NCBI GenBank assembly: GCA_935421135.1
Contig: OW285193.1
Location: 12,200,099-12,264,098 of the forward strand
DNA from: Bugulina stolonifera
Lineage: Eukaryota > Bryozoa > Gymnolaemata > Cheilostomatida > Bugulidae
Length of the DNA stretch: 64,000 bases
Reading direction: 5' to 3'
This document shows, piece by piece, positions 34,665-46,277 of the stretch. Position numbers and translations under genes: made by a program. The first letter of the stretch is position 1. Every line of letters begins with the position of its first letter. The notes beneath the pieces are model-generated. The model saw only the letters and a list, made by a program, of their open reading frames with translations, was not told the DNA's origin and searched no databases.

Positions 34665-37600
34665 ATGGCATGCAGGAAGACGATGCTTAAGAAATCTAGT
34701 GCAGGTAGAAAGGCAAGAGGATTAATCACACCTCCTTGCAAGGGAAAAGGATCAAGGCTGATTGGTAAGTGGTAGGACTAAATGTTGCCTTGGCATATAT
34801 CTTATTCACATGCTTGTGAGATTCTTATGGCAATTAGATACATTTTCAGCATGTTGCTTTGTACAGTTTATTCTCTACATTTCTACCTTAGGAATCACCC
34901 CCATCCTCAGCATATATCGTTTTCTAATAAAATAAAGCAGCAGCAAATGTAGTAGGAAGTCAGAATTGTAGATACGTACTAAACATTGCAGTATCATCTG
35001 CATTGTAAGTACATGCTGCAGGCTCACATAAGTTTCATGGATATAACATACACGTACTTATCAGTTGTATAGGCCAACTTGTACTGTGGCCCGGAAGGCA
35101 AAAAATTGTCTGAAAAACAATATTTGAATAGAAGAAAATAGTATGATATTTATAGGAGATGTTAAAATAACTACCGAGCAGACAGTTGTGAATCTGTCCT
35201 TTTTTGTTACAATTCTATTCTATTATTCTCTTACCATAGATATAACACTGAGTGGTGAAGACAACATATATGACATCCATACAAGTAAAAGTGAGTTGAA
35301 GAGGCCACTTGGCCAGGACTTTAATAAGGATGGATGGAAGTTATCTACTCACTCGCACTTGATCCTGTCCCAGGTTAGTCTTGTGGACTTTCTAAAGTGA
35401 CAATAGAGACTTTTTTCACCTTCTTCAAAGTAATAGCTCATGATCATTTGCATGTCGTTGCTCGTTGTGCAATTGGGGTATTGTAAGCGACAACTACATC
35501 TACATTAGACGAGGTTAGAGCCGTTGATTGAGGGAGTTACGCCACCAGAAGTAAACAAAAGGCCATATTTGGCCCAGTAACAAAGGATTACATTGGTCAA
35601 ATCTTTCTATTGGCAATTTCGATTGGTTTTAAGGGCCCAACATGGCATCATATTGTTCCCCCAGTGACGCAACTCTCACAATAAACAGCTCTGAACTAGG
35701 TGTAAAATACCTGCTATCTTCCTAGGTAGTTTTAATTTGGTAGACTGAGGTTTGACATGCTTGCATTTTCAGGAACATTGTAACATATATTCATCTATAT
35801 AATGCGTCATGCAGCATTCCCTATGACATGTATATTCCAGGTTGTGCTGGGAGCTGAGGCTAAGCCAGGTGAAATTAACTTTATAGAGCTGCAAATAACT
35901 AAACCTGATAAAACACGGAGCCGGTCTCCTTTAGCTATGCTGTCTTCCGATACTACACTCATGGTGAGTGGGCACCTCTATTACAATTGGGCAGCTGTTC
36001 CTATTTAGTAATCAATATTGTCTAAGACTCTGTTAGATATATCTGTATGCTACATGTATGTGATTGCCCCTTTTCTGATAATCTAATTGGGAGAGGGAAA
36101 TTTCTGATTATTATTTGCAATTTATTAGTACCCATGTCTATGCATCAGAATTGATTCACGATTTAGTACTAATGGGCTACAAATGGTGCTCTCGCTTACC
36201 AATGTGTAGAGCTGTCGCCATAAAGGTCATCGGGCCAGTTGATATTTTGGAATAATATACTGATTCAGTTCAACAGACCAAAAGGTTCCTCAGTCATGCG
36301 CCAAGACACTAGATAACTTTCAGTTTGTCTGTTTAACAGATGGAGCTGTGCATCCACTATGATGTAGCGCTTGATAGTACATTCAGTCTCATGCTTACCT
36401 CTGGTTCAGGACCGGTAACTATATTGGTTGAGCGGATAGTACGTATGTATCAAGACGAGAAAGAGTATCCTTACATAACCAAACCTGGGGAACTGGGACC
36501 TGCTAACACATCTCCAAGAAGGAAATTTCAAGTGCGTATAACAGTTCACTACACTTTTACTTACATTAGCTAAAAAAGCTATTTCTCTTAAAACTATAGT
36601 CTCCTTTGGTGTTGAACAAATTCTGTTTGCACTCAACATATAGACATAAATATATATCATAGAGTTTCATTTATTGTAACATTTCAGGGTGACGAAGGTC
36701 ACCAAACCAGTGGGAAACGTTTGAAAACCGGTGTAACAAGCTGTGCTGATGTTGGACGTGAGGAGGGAAATAGAAAAGTTGTAGAGCAGCCTAGAGCCAA
36801 AGGTGATGGTGCCACAGAACAATCTAGAAAATATGACTGTCTTAAAAAGGATTTTCTGGAGATGTTACAGGAGGAATTGGAAGAAGTTGAGGTACTGTCA
36901 TTTAAATAAGAGACAATCCCTATAATAGGCTATATTCTACCATTGTCTCTTTTCTTATTATATGCCCACATTGCAGGTAAATAGTATAATATTAAGACAA
37001 ATAATGAGTAATTTTCAAACTACTTTATATATTGAGAATCTTGTTTGAGTGAGGTTTGGGCAAAGTGAACCAAATAACAAAGAACCAAGACTATTGTAAT
37101 ACATGTATACTGTTTGATCTATTGTTTCTGCACATATTATAATATATATTACTGTGGCCCAGAAAGACATTAAAATGATTTTGCAGAAAATAATATTTGA
37201 AGAGAAAAATAATATTTGAATGCAAAAGAGCTATATTTCAAGTCAGACAAGTCGATAGTGGACCACAATTATGATTCCATACAGGCAGTTTAAAACAGAC
37301 AGTAGGCTCCATCCTGTCAAACTCATTGTTGTTTGTAATTTACTCTCCTCTGTCCCCTGAGTAGCATGGGTATTTACAACTATCAAGTAATGCTGAATGA
37401 ATGGCTCCATGAACTCATTGCCAGACAATACCGTACTATAAAAATTAGAGTTTACTATTTTACTATGCTAAACAGCAATATCAATACAAATCCACGAATC
37501 CGGATCCGATTCCGAATCCTTAGGCACGGTTCCGAATCTCGGTTCCAAAATGCTCAGGTTCGAATCCAACATTGTAAAGTTTTTGTTATTTTTTGTAGCA

Positions 37601-38019
37601 ATTATTTATAAAATTATTTAATTATTAATAAAAAATGTTGAACAAAATGTCCTCATCTACAAACTAACAGTGAATAGCATATGAAATATGCTTATACAGT
37701 TTGATTACATGGTTTATTTGGTGACAAAAGATATTGAATTTGTTAAAACGAGTAATTCCACGCGGAATCGTTTAGGAATCGGAATCGAGAATCTGCATGG
37801 TGTCAGGAATCGGAATCGTCAGATTCAAAGATTTTTGGATTCGTTCCAGCCCTAATCAATACAGTAGGCTAACATGTACATGCTATGTGTACCATGGCAT
37901 TGTAGATTGTTAAGTATTTCTCTTGTTGGGTTTTGTAGACAGTGATTGACCTGGTAAAGAACCATCCTTGCAGAGTTCTTGGACTCAGGGCAAAGAGAAG
38001 GAGAGCTGTCAACTCTTAG
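34665..38019 (+). CDS. Nucleoplasmin-family histone chaperone, copy A
   Basis: Exons 34665-34764, 35240-35373, 35841-35963, 36340-36531, 36688-36891 and 37939-38019 give 277 residues. The beta-rich nucleoplasmin core is clear: DITLSGEDNIYDI, VVLGAEAKPGEINFIELQI, SPLAMLSSDTTLM and LTSGSGPVTILVERI, matching the L-G-A-E-A-K and K-C-G-S-G-P-V boxes of nucleophosmin and nucleoplasmin. These proteins form pentamers that bind histones in the nucleus. The N-terminus is unusually basic (MACRKTMLKKSS), no long acidic tract follows the core, and the tail ends with a basic patch (RAKRRRAVNS). Copy B lies 1.7 kb downstream with the same exon phases. The start exon follows a 5'-UTR splice acceptor. Confidence 0.85.
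37480..37862. mobile_element. Probable hAT-like MITE in a copy A intron
   Basis: An 8-bp direct repeat ATCAATAC (37480-37487 and 37855-37862) flanks about 367 bp full of subterminal GAATCGGAATC / GATTCCGAATCC motifs in opposite orientations at the two ends. Read inward, the right end is TAGGGCTGGAACGAATCC, like hAT termini; the left end is degenerate. Family call is inferred. Confidence 0.55.
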
Positions 38020-39716
38020 AATGCAATTGAAACAGCATAACAAATCCTTGATTAGACATTATAATGTTGCTACATTTATGTGAGTACTTTAATTTTTTGA
38101 GATATGTTGAGAGTACTACATGCCTGTTAGAATATGTTTATTTATGGTTATGATGAATTTTGCAGTTATGGTTATGGGATTTTTGCAGTCTACCAGAGTG
38201 GACAACTCTAGTGCTGTTCACTACTGTCTTGGTTTGACAATATTATTATGGTAGCCCCATCCCCTGATTTTATCAACAAATGGTTCAGTTTCTACAAATC
38301 TACCGGCCTATTTATTATCTATTATCACAATTATTATTATTGTACAATCTAAAATCTAGAAGGAAAAAATATATTTACATGTTCTATATACTGCACACCT
38401 CAACTCAATTTCTATTTATGATTTTCAGTTTTAGTGGAGTTATTCTATTAGCATCCATGTGTGTTAGTACATGCACACATTCACCTACATACAATTTCAC
38501 ATATCCTGCAGTATAATATGAACATCTTTGTACAACATATCGCATTTATTATCCACCCTGTATATACAATGTACATGATTGTATACATGTAAGACTACAT
38601 GTGTGTACAATGTCTACATGTACATACACACAGTCCTACATGTCTACTTTAATGTATTCATGTTTGTATTACATTAAACAATATAGATTATACATGTACT
38701 AGGGTGAACAAGCATTAGTACCAGTAAAAATGTAGCACATAGGGCAATATACTATTATGAATTGAACCATTGAGTATCCTGGATATAAAAATCTACAAAA
38801 ACATAAACTGTGATAAGCTGAGATGTCTCCCAACTGATTAATTATTTATATTGTCTTTATATTACAGATAAAAGTTTGAAAGTAAATGTTTGATCAACAT
38901 TTAATATTGAATAATAATCCAATTAAATATCTTACTGAAAGGGATATCCCTGCTTCTATTACTGCTGTGTTTACAGATGCACTCATCATAATTAATTAAT
39001 GGGTGTTAATTAGGGTACAACTATCTTATAGGGGATATAATGTAGGTCTATGTGATATTGTTTATAGTAGTGTTTGTGTTGCTAAGGAACATGTAAAAGT
39101 CAGCCCACACATACAATGTACTTAGGTGACACAAGGTAAAACAGCAGCACGGCAAGAATCATAACAAAAAACCAATAATGGTGTTCATATTTCTTCAATA
39201 GCCCAAGACAGAGATAGGTTGTTGATAGTGCAAAAACCAGTTCATTAAAATAGCTTGCAGTAGTGCACCTGTTTGTAACAGGATTAACAGGAGACCATAA
39301 ATCCGTACATGTACCTTGTACATGTATACATTATATCTAACATGGTGGTGGTGAATTAACATATAAATAATAATAATAATTAGTATTGTACTGGAAGCAT
39401 ATGGCCATCCTCAACCATTGAAACAGAGTTACGTAATCTCAGGCATTATTCTTCTACACAATTCAAATTTCTAAATAATAATATAGTAAGTGTAGTCTGC
39501 TTTGTACTGTAGGCAGAATAAAAGCTTGAAGCTTCTATGACCAGCATACACAGCTATGACCAATCATCTAGTACAATTGTGCAGGAAATAGCCCAAATTA
39601 GCAGCTTATAGGGTAGAGCTCAGTTGATCAGTGTGTTCAGAATTGAAGTGTCAGCAGAGGGTGAAGGTTGCAGATCTCTCCACGATTTTATATTTTTATT
39701 GTATCTACCTCCCAAC
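38020..39716. other. Intergenic region between the two nucleoplasmin-like genes
   Basis: No exon is supported. The region is AT-rich with many TACATGTA-type palindromes (38570-38710). Confidence 0.5.
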
Positions 39717-42700
39717 ATGTCAAAAATAAATAAGGTGATGGAGGTGGGAGAGGATGATAGTAGTGACAGCAGCAGTAGCAGTGCATCTGAAGGCTACCCT
39801 GAACTAAATAGAGCCGACTCTTCAGAAGTTGACTCATCTTCAGATGGCTCTTCTGAGGGAAATCCTTGCGAACCAAGAATAGAGAAACACAGTCTACTTT
39901 TTGGTAAGTCTGGATGCAACCGAAGTTTAGCTGCTTTAACAGTTAAGTGCAGCACTGCATGTAGCCTTCACTAGAAATTATATGTTACATAAACTGCCAA
40001 AATCACATGTGTGATAAGGGCAACTGAGTTGGGTTTTACCTAATCAAGAGCTTCATATTTTACTGTGAACAAAATGAGTATTAGTATTACATGAAAGCGT
40101 AAACAACTAGTGAACAAGCTATTAGCTATCACTTTACCACCCACAGTCTACTGGCCTACTGTGATTTATGGACAGATTCACTAAAATGGTTGTTATGTGA
40201 ACTTTACTGTCAACTTGCACCATTTTGGGTAGGCAGATTCACATTTAGGCCCATCAGGTTTGGGGCTACCATAAAATATGCAGAGATGAACAGTGGCTAT
40301 ATTGTTTACTGTTCAGTCCTTAATCTACTCTAGGCCTACCGAATGTTCCAACAAAGTAACAAAATGGTCTTAACAAATTCAAGAGGTTTTCTGTATTGAA
40401 ATTTTATTATTATTATCATTATAATATCATCATGATCCGTCACCATAAATACAATATTATGCCAGTAGACTATTATTTTAATATTTTCAACTGCAACAGG
40501 GCTAAACCTCTCTTCGGACCTGTCAGAATACGAACTGAATGTAGATATCGATTACCTTGAGATGGCTTACGAACAGCAGGCCGCAAACCTAGATGAATTT
40601 GAATGTATTTTAGAAGAGTCAGTCCTTCGCCTTACGCAGGTAAGCATTAAAACTGTCAATAAGATACATGTAAGGGTAAGTTACGAGCAGAGGGTGTGTA
40701 GCTCCTAATGATAACTATATACATGATTACTGTGCCCACGACTCTACTGAACACAGTTCATTCAACTGTGGGGACAGTAATCGTGTATCCAGTTATCATT
40801 AGGAGTTACACCCCCTCTGCCTGTGGTCTAAGCATATTATTTTATCTAGATGAACGATATCCAGGAAATGTGTGACCAGGTTCAATAATAGCCTACCTAA
40901 TGTTCTATGCAGGTGACGCTAGGAGCAGGAGTAAAACCAGAGGATAATAACATTGTGGAGCTAGAAATAGCAATGGAAAATGGAGATAAAGCACGTTATG
41001 TGATAGCAAATCTACACCCTAGTGTTCAGTTGATGGTAGGTGAACAGTAGGTTACGTACATAGACAGTAAAGCAGACCATAGTGTTGTATATAATATTTT
41101 TTTTATTAGCCTTCTTTTTGTACAGTGTACATGTAACAGTTCTACACGCGTCTAGTCCTGGTACTCGTTAAACATTGAGCGTGATAGAATTTTGTATACT
41201 AATCAATTGGTGATATTCTTGGTCAAGCATCTGTTGTACTCCTCTGTATATGCACCTGTTTGGAGATAAAGTAATGCACATGTACGCATTTCTACAATTT
41301 ATCATGCCTGTTTTATAAAAATTAGAAGATGTTGTTTATTATTTGAATACGAGTGATATTAGTCATACATGATATTAGTCATACGTACCAGCATCTTCAA
41401 AAAATTTATTTTACATGTGTTTGTATCTGTTGCAGTCTCCCCTAGATTTAGAGCTAGCCGTTAACAGCAGAACCAAGTTAAAATTTATTCTTACAAAAGG
41501 ATCTGGGCCAATATCGCTGCTTGGCCACCATGTTATACAGACTTGCTTCTCGGACAGCGAGGAAGGAGATGGGGAAGAAGATGAGATCTCCGATACTGAA
41601 TACCAAGATATGATAGAAGAAGGGAGCCAGGCTTTGCCCAGCGAACATGAATGTCAAGGATTTTTTACAAAGATTTCATCGGTAAACCGAAGTAGTAAAA
41701 CACTTATTTTTCGTTTATCGGTGCAGTGTTCATATCAATGGAAACTTTAATATATAAACGTGATGTAGTTTTTAAAAGTTCAGTAAAGAACTTCATACTT
41801 GATTTCCCCCATGAAGCAATTGCACCAGTCTATGAATAGTCTAGGAAATATTTGCTATGTGTTGCGTCTTGTATGTAAGATTAAAAACTACGGTTATTTC
41901 TTCAATAGAAGGAGGACAGAGAAGACGATAATGAGGATGTAGATGTTGAGGGTATGCCAGACACCGAGGAACATAAGCCAACAGTAACCACAAAGCAGAG
42001 AAAGATGAAAGGTAACATGGAAGTGAAGAAAGGTGCGGATAAATCGAAGTCAAAAAGTGGTAAAAAGGCTAAGGCTGAACGTGACATGGAGACAAGAGAA
42101 AGTCGCAAATCGCTGAAAACAAGTGGCAAAAAATCGGGAGCAAGTGACAAAAAAGACACTCCAATTGACAACGTAAAAGAAAGCAACAAGATGAAAGAAG
42201 GTGACAAAGTCAAAAATGGCAACAAGAAAAGAAAAGCGAGTGCCGAGATGATGGAAACAAGTGAGGAGGAAGTTGAGGTAAGATGTGATACTGACTCTCC
42301 TGCTACCTCTGGTCCTGGATCAGTCTCCAAATCTGCTGCCAAGAAAAGGAAAGTTGCTAAAAGTGATAAAGCCAACAAAGACAATTTTCTATCAAAGTTA
42401 CACAAGGCCCAGAAGATCATGGAGGTACATGTACATAAATTGTATGGTGTAAAAATACAACCCTAAATACAATAACATACATGTACATTAGCATCAGTGT
42501 ATTTTAGTACATGTATATACATATGCAGTAGTGTATTTTCTTTCTCTGTTGGGTGAAGTTAACATACTAGGTAGATGTGTACCATAACTCCAGATAGGCT
42601 ACAGTTTGAATCCACATTTTATACATGTATTTATATAATAAGCTAATTATGTGTTTGTAGAAACATGCTAAGAGTATAAGAAAAGGTGATACAGAAATAG

Positions 42701-43392
42701 AAAAAGTAAAGTTTGAACAAAGCACAGACTCAGATGAGGAAGTAAGTGAAATTGACGATGAACTGCTCAAACTTAGATCTTTTCAATATGAAAGCATGTT
42801 TGATAGAAAACTAAGAGAACATTACCTAAAGACCCTATGCAAAAAGAGACAAGCTATTAAGGTACTTCTAATAAATATAAGTTGGAGTCTTCTAGGTGAT
42901 TTGTGTCAAGTCAGTTCTTAATCCAATCTCCATAATCATAGTGTAGACCAGTATTTGAAGTGGAGCTAAATGGAGTAGGTACACTGCACTGTAATTTTAG
43001 GGAGCAGCCTATTGCAGTATATTATTATAGTTGACTCAAGTCTAGAGGTTGGTTCCTAATGCATTATGCTACCAAATGTAAAACTGGCACTGTATAGTTT
43101 ATAAAAGAGAATCCTTGTCAGTTCTCTACATGTACTTGGAGTGGTCAAGACATACATGTAATCTTTCAAAATTAAACCGATACTTGTCATGTCAGATTCA
43201 CTTGTCATGTCACGTTAGTTGCAGAGAGAGTTGGTTGAGAGCTGCCCTCCAGCAGAAGTTGATCTCAAATCCCAAACAGACAGGGTGAAGGAGTTCAGGA
43301 GAAAGAAGGAGAAAGCCACAAAGATGAAGGGAAAAATGGAGAAGAATGCAGTTGATAGAAAAATGAAGTCCCAAGAAGATAAAGATGACTAG
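39717..43392 (+). CDS. Nucleoplasmin-family protein, copy B, with long charged tail
   Basis: Exons 39717-39903, 40500-40639, 40913-41035, 41436-41681, 41909-42424, 42661-42861 and 43219-43392 give 528 residues. An acidic/serine-rich N-terminus precedes a nucleoplasmin core (VTLGAGVKPEDNNIVELEI, NLHPSVQLM, ILTKGSGPISLLGHHV) and then an acidic tract (DSEEGDGEEDE). The rest is a long Lys/Ser/Glu-rich region with an SV40-like nuclear signal (AAKKRKVAK), a helical segment, and a Lys-rich end. Family members are usually 150-300 residues, so the tail is exceptional and likely disordered. Exon 3 is 123 nt, as in copy A, and early phases are identical: a tandem duplicate. A histone-chaperone or nucleolar role is inferred from the core. 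Confidence 0.85.
40687..40820. mobile_element. 134-bp foldback (MITE-like) in a copy B intron
   Basis: Arms of 47 bp (40687-40733 and 40774-40820), beginning GCAGAGGGTGTGTAGCTCC, are imperfect inverted copies around a 40-bp centre that itself has a small palindrome (CACAGTT...AACTGTG). No clear target duplication. Confidence 0.7.
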
Positions 43393-43602
43393 TGTGGTAC
43401 AATCACCTATCAACATTGTGGTCAACTAGCTGTCTGCCGCTAAAAGGACAGTATATATTATGATTGTAGTATAGCATCTGTAACATTTTTTGTCCTGTTC
43501 TGTGTTTTTTTCTCTTTTTTGGATTGCTCATTAATAATATCCCCGTGATAAAAGAAATATAAGTGTAAGCTGTTTAAATTTTCCAATCTAATTGTTGTAG
43601 CT

Positions 43603-43608
43603 AATAAA
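43603..43608 (+). terminator. Poly(A) signal of nucleoplasmin-like copy B
   Basis: AATAAA about 210 bases after the stop codon at 43392, in AT-rich sequence. Confidence 0.55.
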
Positions 43609-43730
43609 ATATACTTCATTGACTAGAATCAACTCCAGGAATACATTTACAGCAGCTGATTTTACTTCCAAGTACCATGCATGTGCATGATCAACATTTA
43701 AATCTAGCCAGAGTTCTCCATTATATAATA

Positions 43731-44574
43731 TAGGTGTTCATGTATGTGGTGTAGGTGTACATGTATGTGGTGTAGGTGTACATGTATGTGGTGTAGGTGT
43801 ACATGTATGTGGTGTAGGTGTACATGTATGTTGTGTAGGTGTACATGTATGTGGTGTAGGTGTACATGTATGTGGTGTAGGTGTACATGTATGTGGTGTA
43901 GGTGTACATGTATGTGGTGTAGGTGTACATGTATGTGGTGTAGGTGTACATGTATGTGGTGTAGGTGTACATGTATGTGGTGTAGGTGTACATGTATGTT
44001 GTGTAGGTGTACATGTATGTGGTGTAGGTGTACATGTATGTGGTGTAGGTGTACAAGTATGTGGTGTAGGTGTACATGTATGTGGTGTAGGTGTACATGT
44101 ATGTGGTGTAGGTGTACATGTATGTGGTGTAGGTGTACATGTATGTGGTGTAGGTGTACATGTATGTGGTGTAGGTGTACATGTATGTGGTGTAGGTGTA
44201 CATGTATGTGGTGTAGGTGTACATGTATGTGGTGTAGGTGTACATGTATGTGGTGTAGGTGTACATGTATGTGGTGTAGGTGTACATGTATGTGGTGTAG
44301 GTGTACATGTATGTGGTGTAGGTGTACATGTATGTGGTGTAGGTGTACATGTATGTGGTGTAGGTGTACATGTATGTGGTGTAGGTGTACATGTATGTGG
44401 TGTAGGTGTACATGTATGTGGTGTAGGTGTACATGTATGTGGTGTAGGTGTACATGTATGTGGTGTAGGTGTACATGTATGTGGTGTAGGTGTACATGTA
44501 TGTGGTGTAGGTGTACATGTATGTGGTGTAGGTGTACATGTATGTGGTGTAGGTGTACATGTATGTGGTGTGGG
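43731..44574. repeat. 21-bp minisatellite, about 40 units
   Basis: The unit is GTACATGTATGTGGTGTAGGT, repeated with very few variants (TGTTGTG near 43830 and 44000, ACAAG near 44053). The unit length is a multiple of three and contains few stops, so it stays open for about 290 codons on both strands; these are not genes. High homogeneity suggests recent expansion. Confidence 0.97.
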
Positions 44575-44754
44575 TCACCTCAACCAAATTATCCTAACCA
44601 CATTATTGCATGATAATATTATTAACACCTGGGTAGTTCTATATAATATCTCGCAAAGTTATTCTGGCTATATTTCTTGTAATGTAATCCAGAGCCATTG
44701 ATGTAATCAAGGAAATGTATATATGCCAATGAGCTAAAAATGCTGCTTATATAA

Positions 44755-44967
44755 TGGATTTATTTCAACTGGGCTAAATTCTTTACGGACAAAGCTAATT
44801 GTAGACTTAAACATTATGTGACAGTACAATTATTAATATTATACTCTCTGCTACACAAGTGATTGATAGGTTCAGAGAATACACGTATTATGTCTAGTGC
44901 TCTAATCTAGATGCCTATAATTTACTACTAGGTACACTTCAACTTGCAATATAATAATATTCTACAG
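44755..44967 (+). repeat. Dispersed 213-bp repeat, copy 1
   Basis: It begins TGGATTTATTTCAACTGGGC and ends AATAATATTCTACAG. It is almost identical to 55483-55695 in the same orientation. No ORF, terminal inverted repeats or obvious target duplication. Lies upstream of the guanylate cyclase gene. Confidence 0.9.
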
Positions 44968-45267
44968 ACCATTTTGAATAGCTCTAAGCAAGTATTATTC
45001 AACAAGCTATTCAGCCTGTTTCCCAATTGGTTTTGGTCAATTTTAAAAATACTTCCTCTTGAAAGTTAAAATAATAAAGTTAATGCCCTTTATATGGATG
45101 ACAATTCATTGATTTCTGTCATGTGACTATTTCTTGTGTATGAAATATCGGTGTACTACCATAACTACATACACTGTTAGTAGTGGCTTGATTTTATGCT
45201 CTGCATTTCAATAGATGTCACCTGGGGACTAGGTTGTTACATTCACATAGTAGACTTTCACAATATT
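44968..45267. other. Upstream region of the guanylate cyclase gene
   Basis: No exon is seen. The promoter and 5' UTR probably lie here, just before the start codon at 45268. Confidence 0.4.
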
Positions 45268-46035
45268 ATGGTAAGTGTCAGCCTAGTTCCGTGCACTTAT
45301 TACTTTTCAGAGTGTAATATTATCATATTAATTATTGTATCCTAAAAATTTAACATGGTGGCAAAAGGTTTACTGCTTCTATTGCATCAAGAGACGTTGA
45401 CAGTTTATTGCATAAAATTGCCTTTTCCTAACACCTAAAACAGCAGTGATTAACATAATGATAATTATTATTAGGAGTTTACCATACATCAAAATAATAG
45501 TATAGTATCGTTTGCAATAAAATTGTTTTACTACATGTGTTAGGCCTATTATACCCTAAATACTAGTATACAATTGTAATATATTTATGGTATAATAGTA
45601 AAACAATAGTTTTAGTTCATAATTAGATTAATAATGAATAATAATAACTTTTCCCAACTTGATGAAGATTGTAACCAAACAACAAATTTAAGCTTCCAGA
45701 CTATTTAGGCCATATATAATAATATATTGTACAGTATAGTGTGTTATATATTATTGTATTACAGTTTATAATACACTGTATATTATATTATACACTATAA
45801 TATATTATAGTGTCCTATCTATGATATGATATGATCCTAAACTATTTAGGCGTATATAATACATTGTACAAAAGTGTGTTATATTTTATGTTACAGTGTA
45901 TATAATACATTGTACATTTACACTATTATAGTGTATTATCTGCTATATTGTAGTATGGACAGATTCACTGCTGTGTCAGGTCGTTAATACTGGAGAAGTT
46001 TGGTCAGGAGACATGGGAGAAAATAGTGTAAGTAG

Positions 46036-46126
<91 letters not shown>

Positions 46127-46127
46127 G

Positions 46128-46181
<54 letters not shown>

Positions 46182-46186
46182 CACTC

Positions 46187-46277
<91 letters not shown>

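Noticed and set aside
34665..43392. The two nucleoplasmin-like regions as one gene
   Set aside because: Copy A ends with an in-frame stop at 38019, copy B has its own start at 39717, and each contains a complete core.
43721..44613. Long open frames (about 290 codons) on both strands over the minisatellite
   Set aside because: They arise because the 21-bp unit is a multiple of three with no stop in those frames; repetitive TYMYT and CRCTCMW peptides, no splice or gene context.
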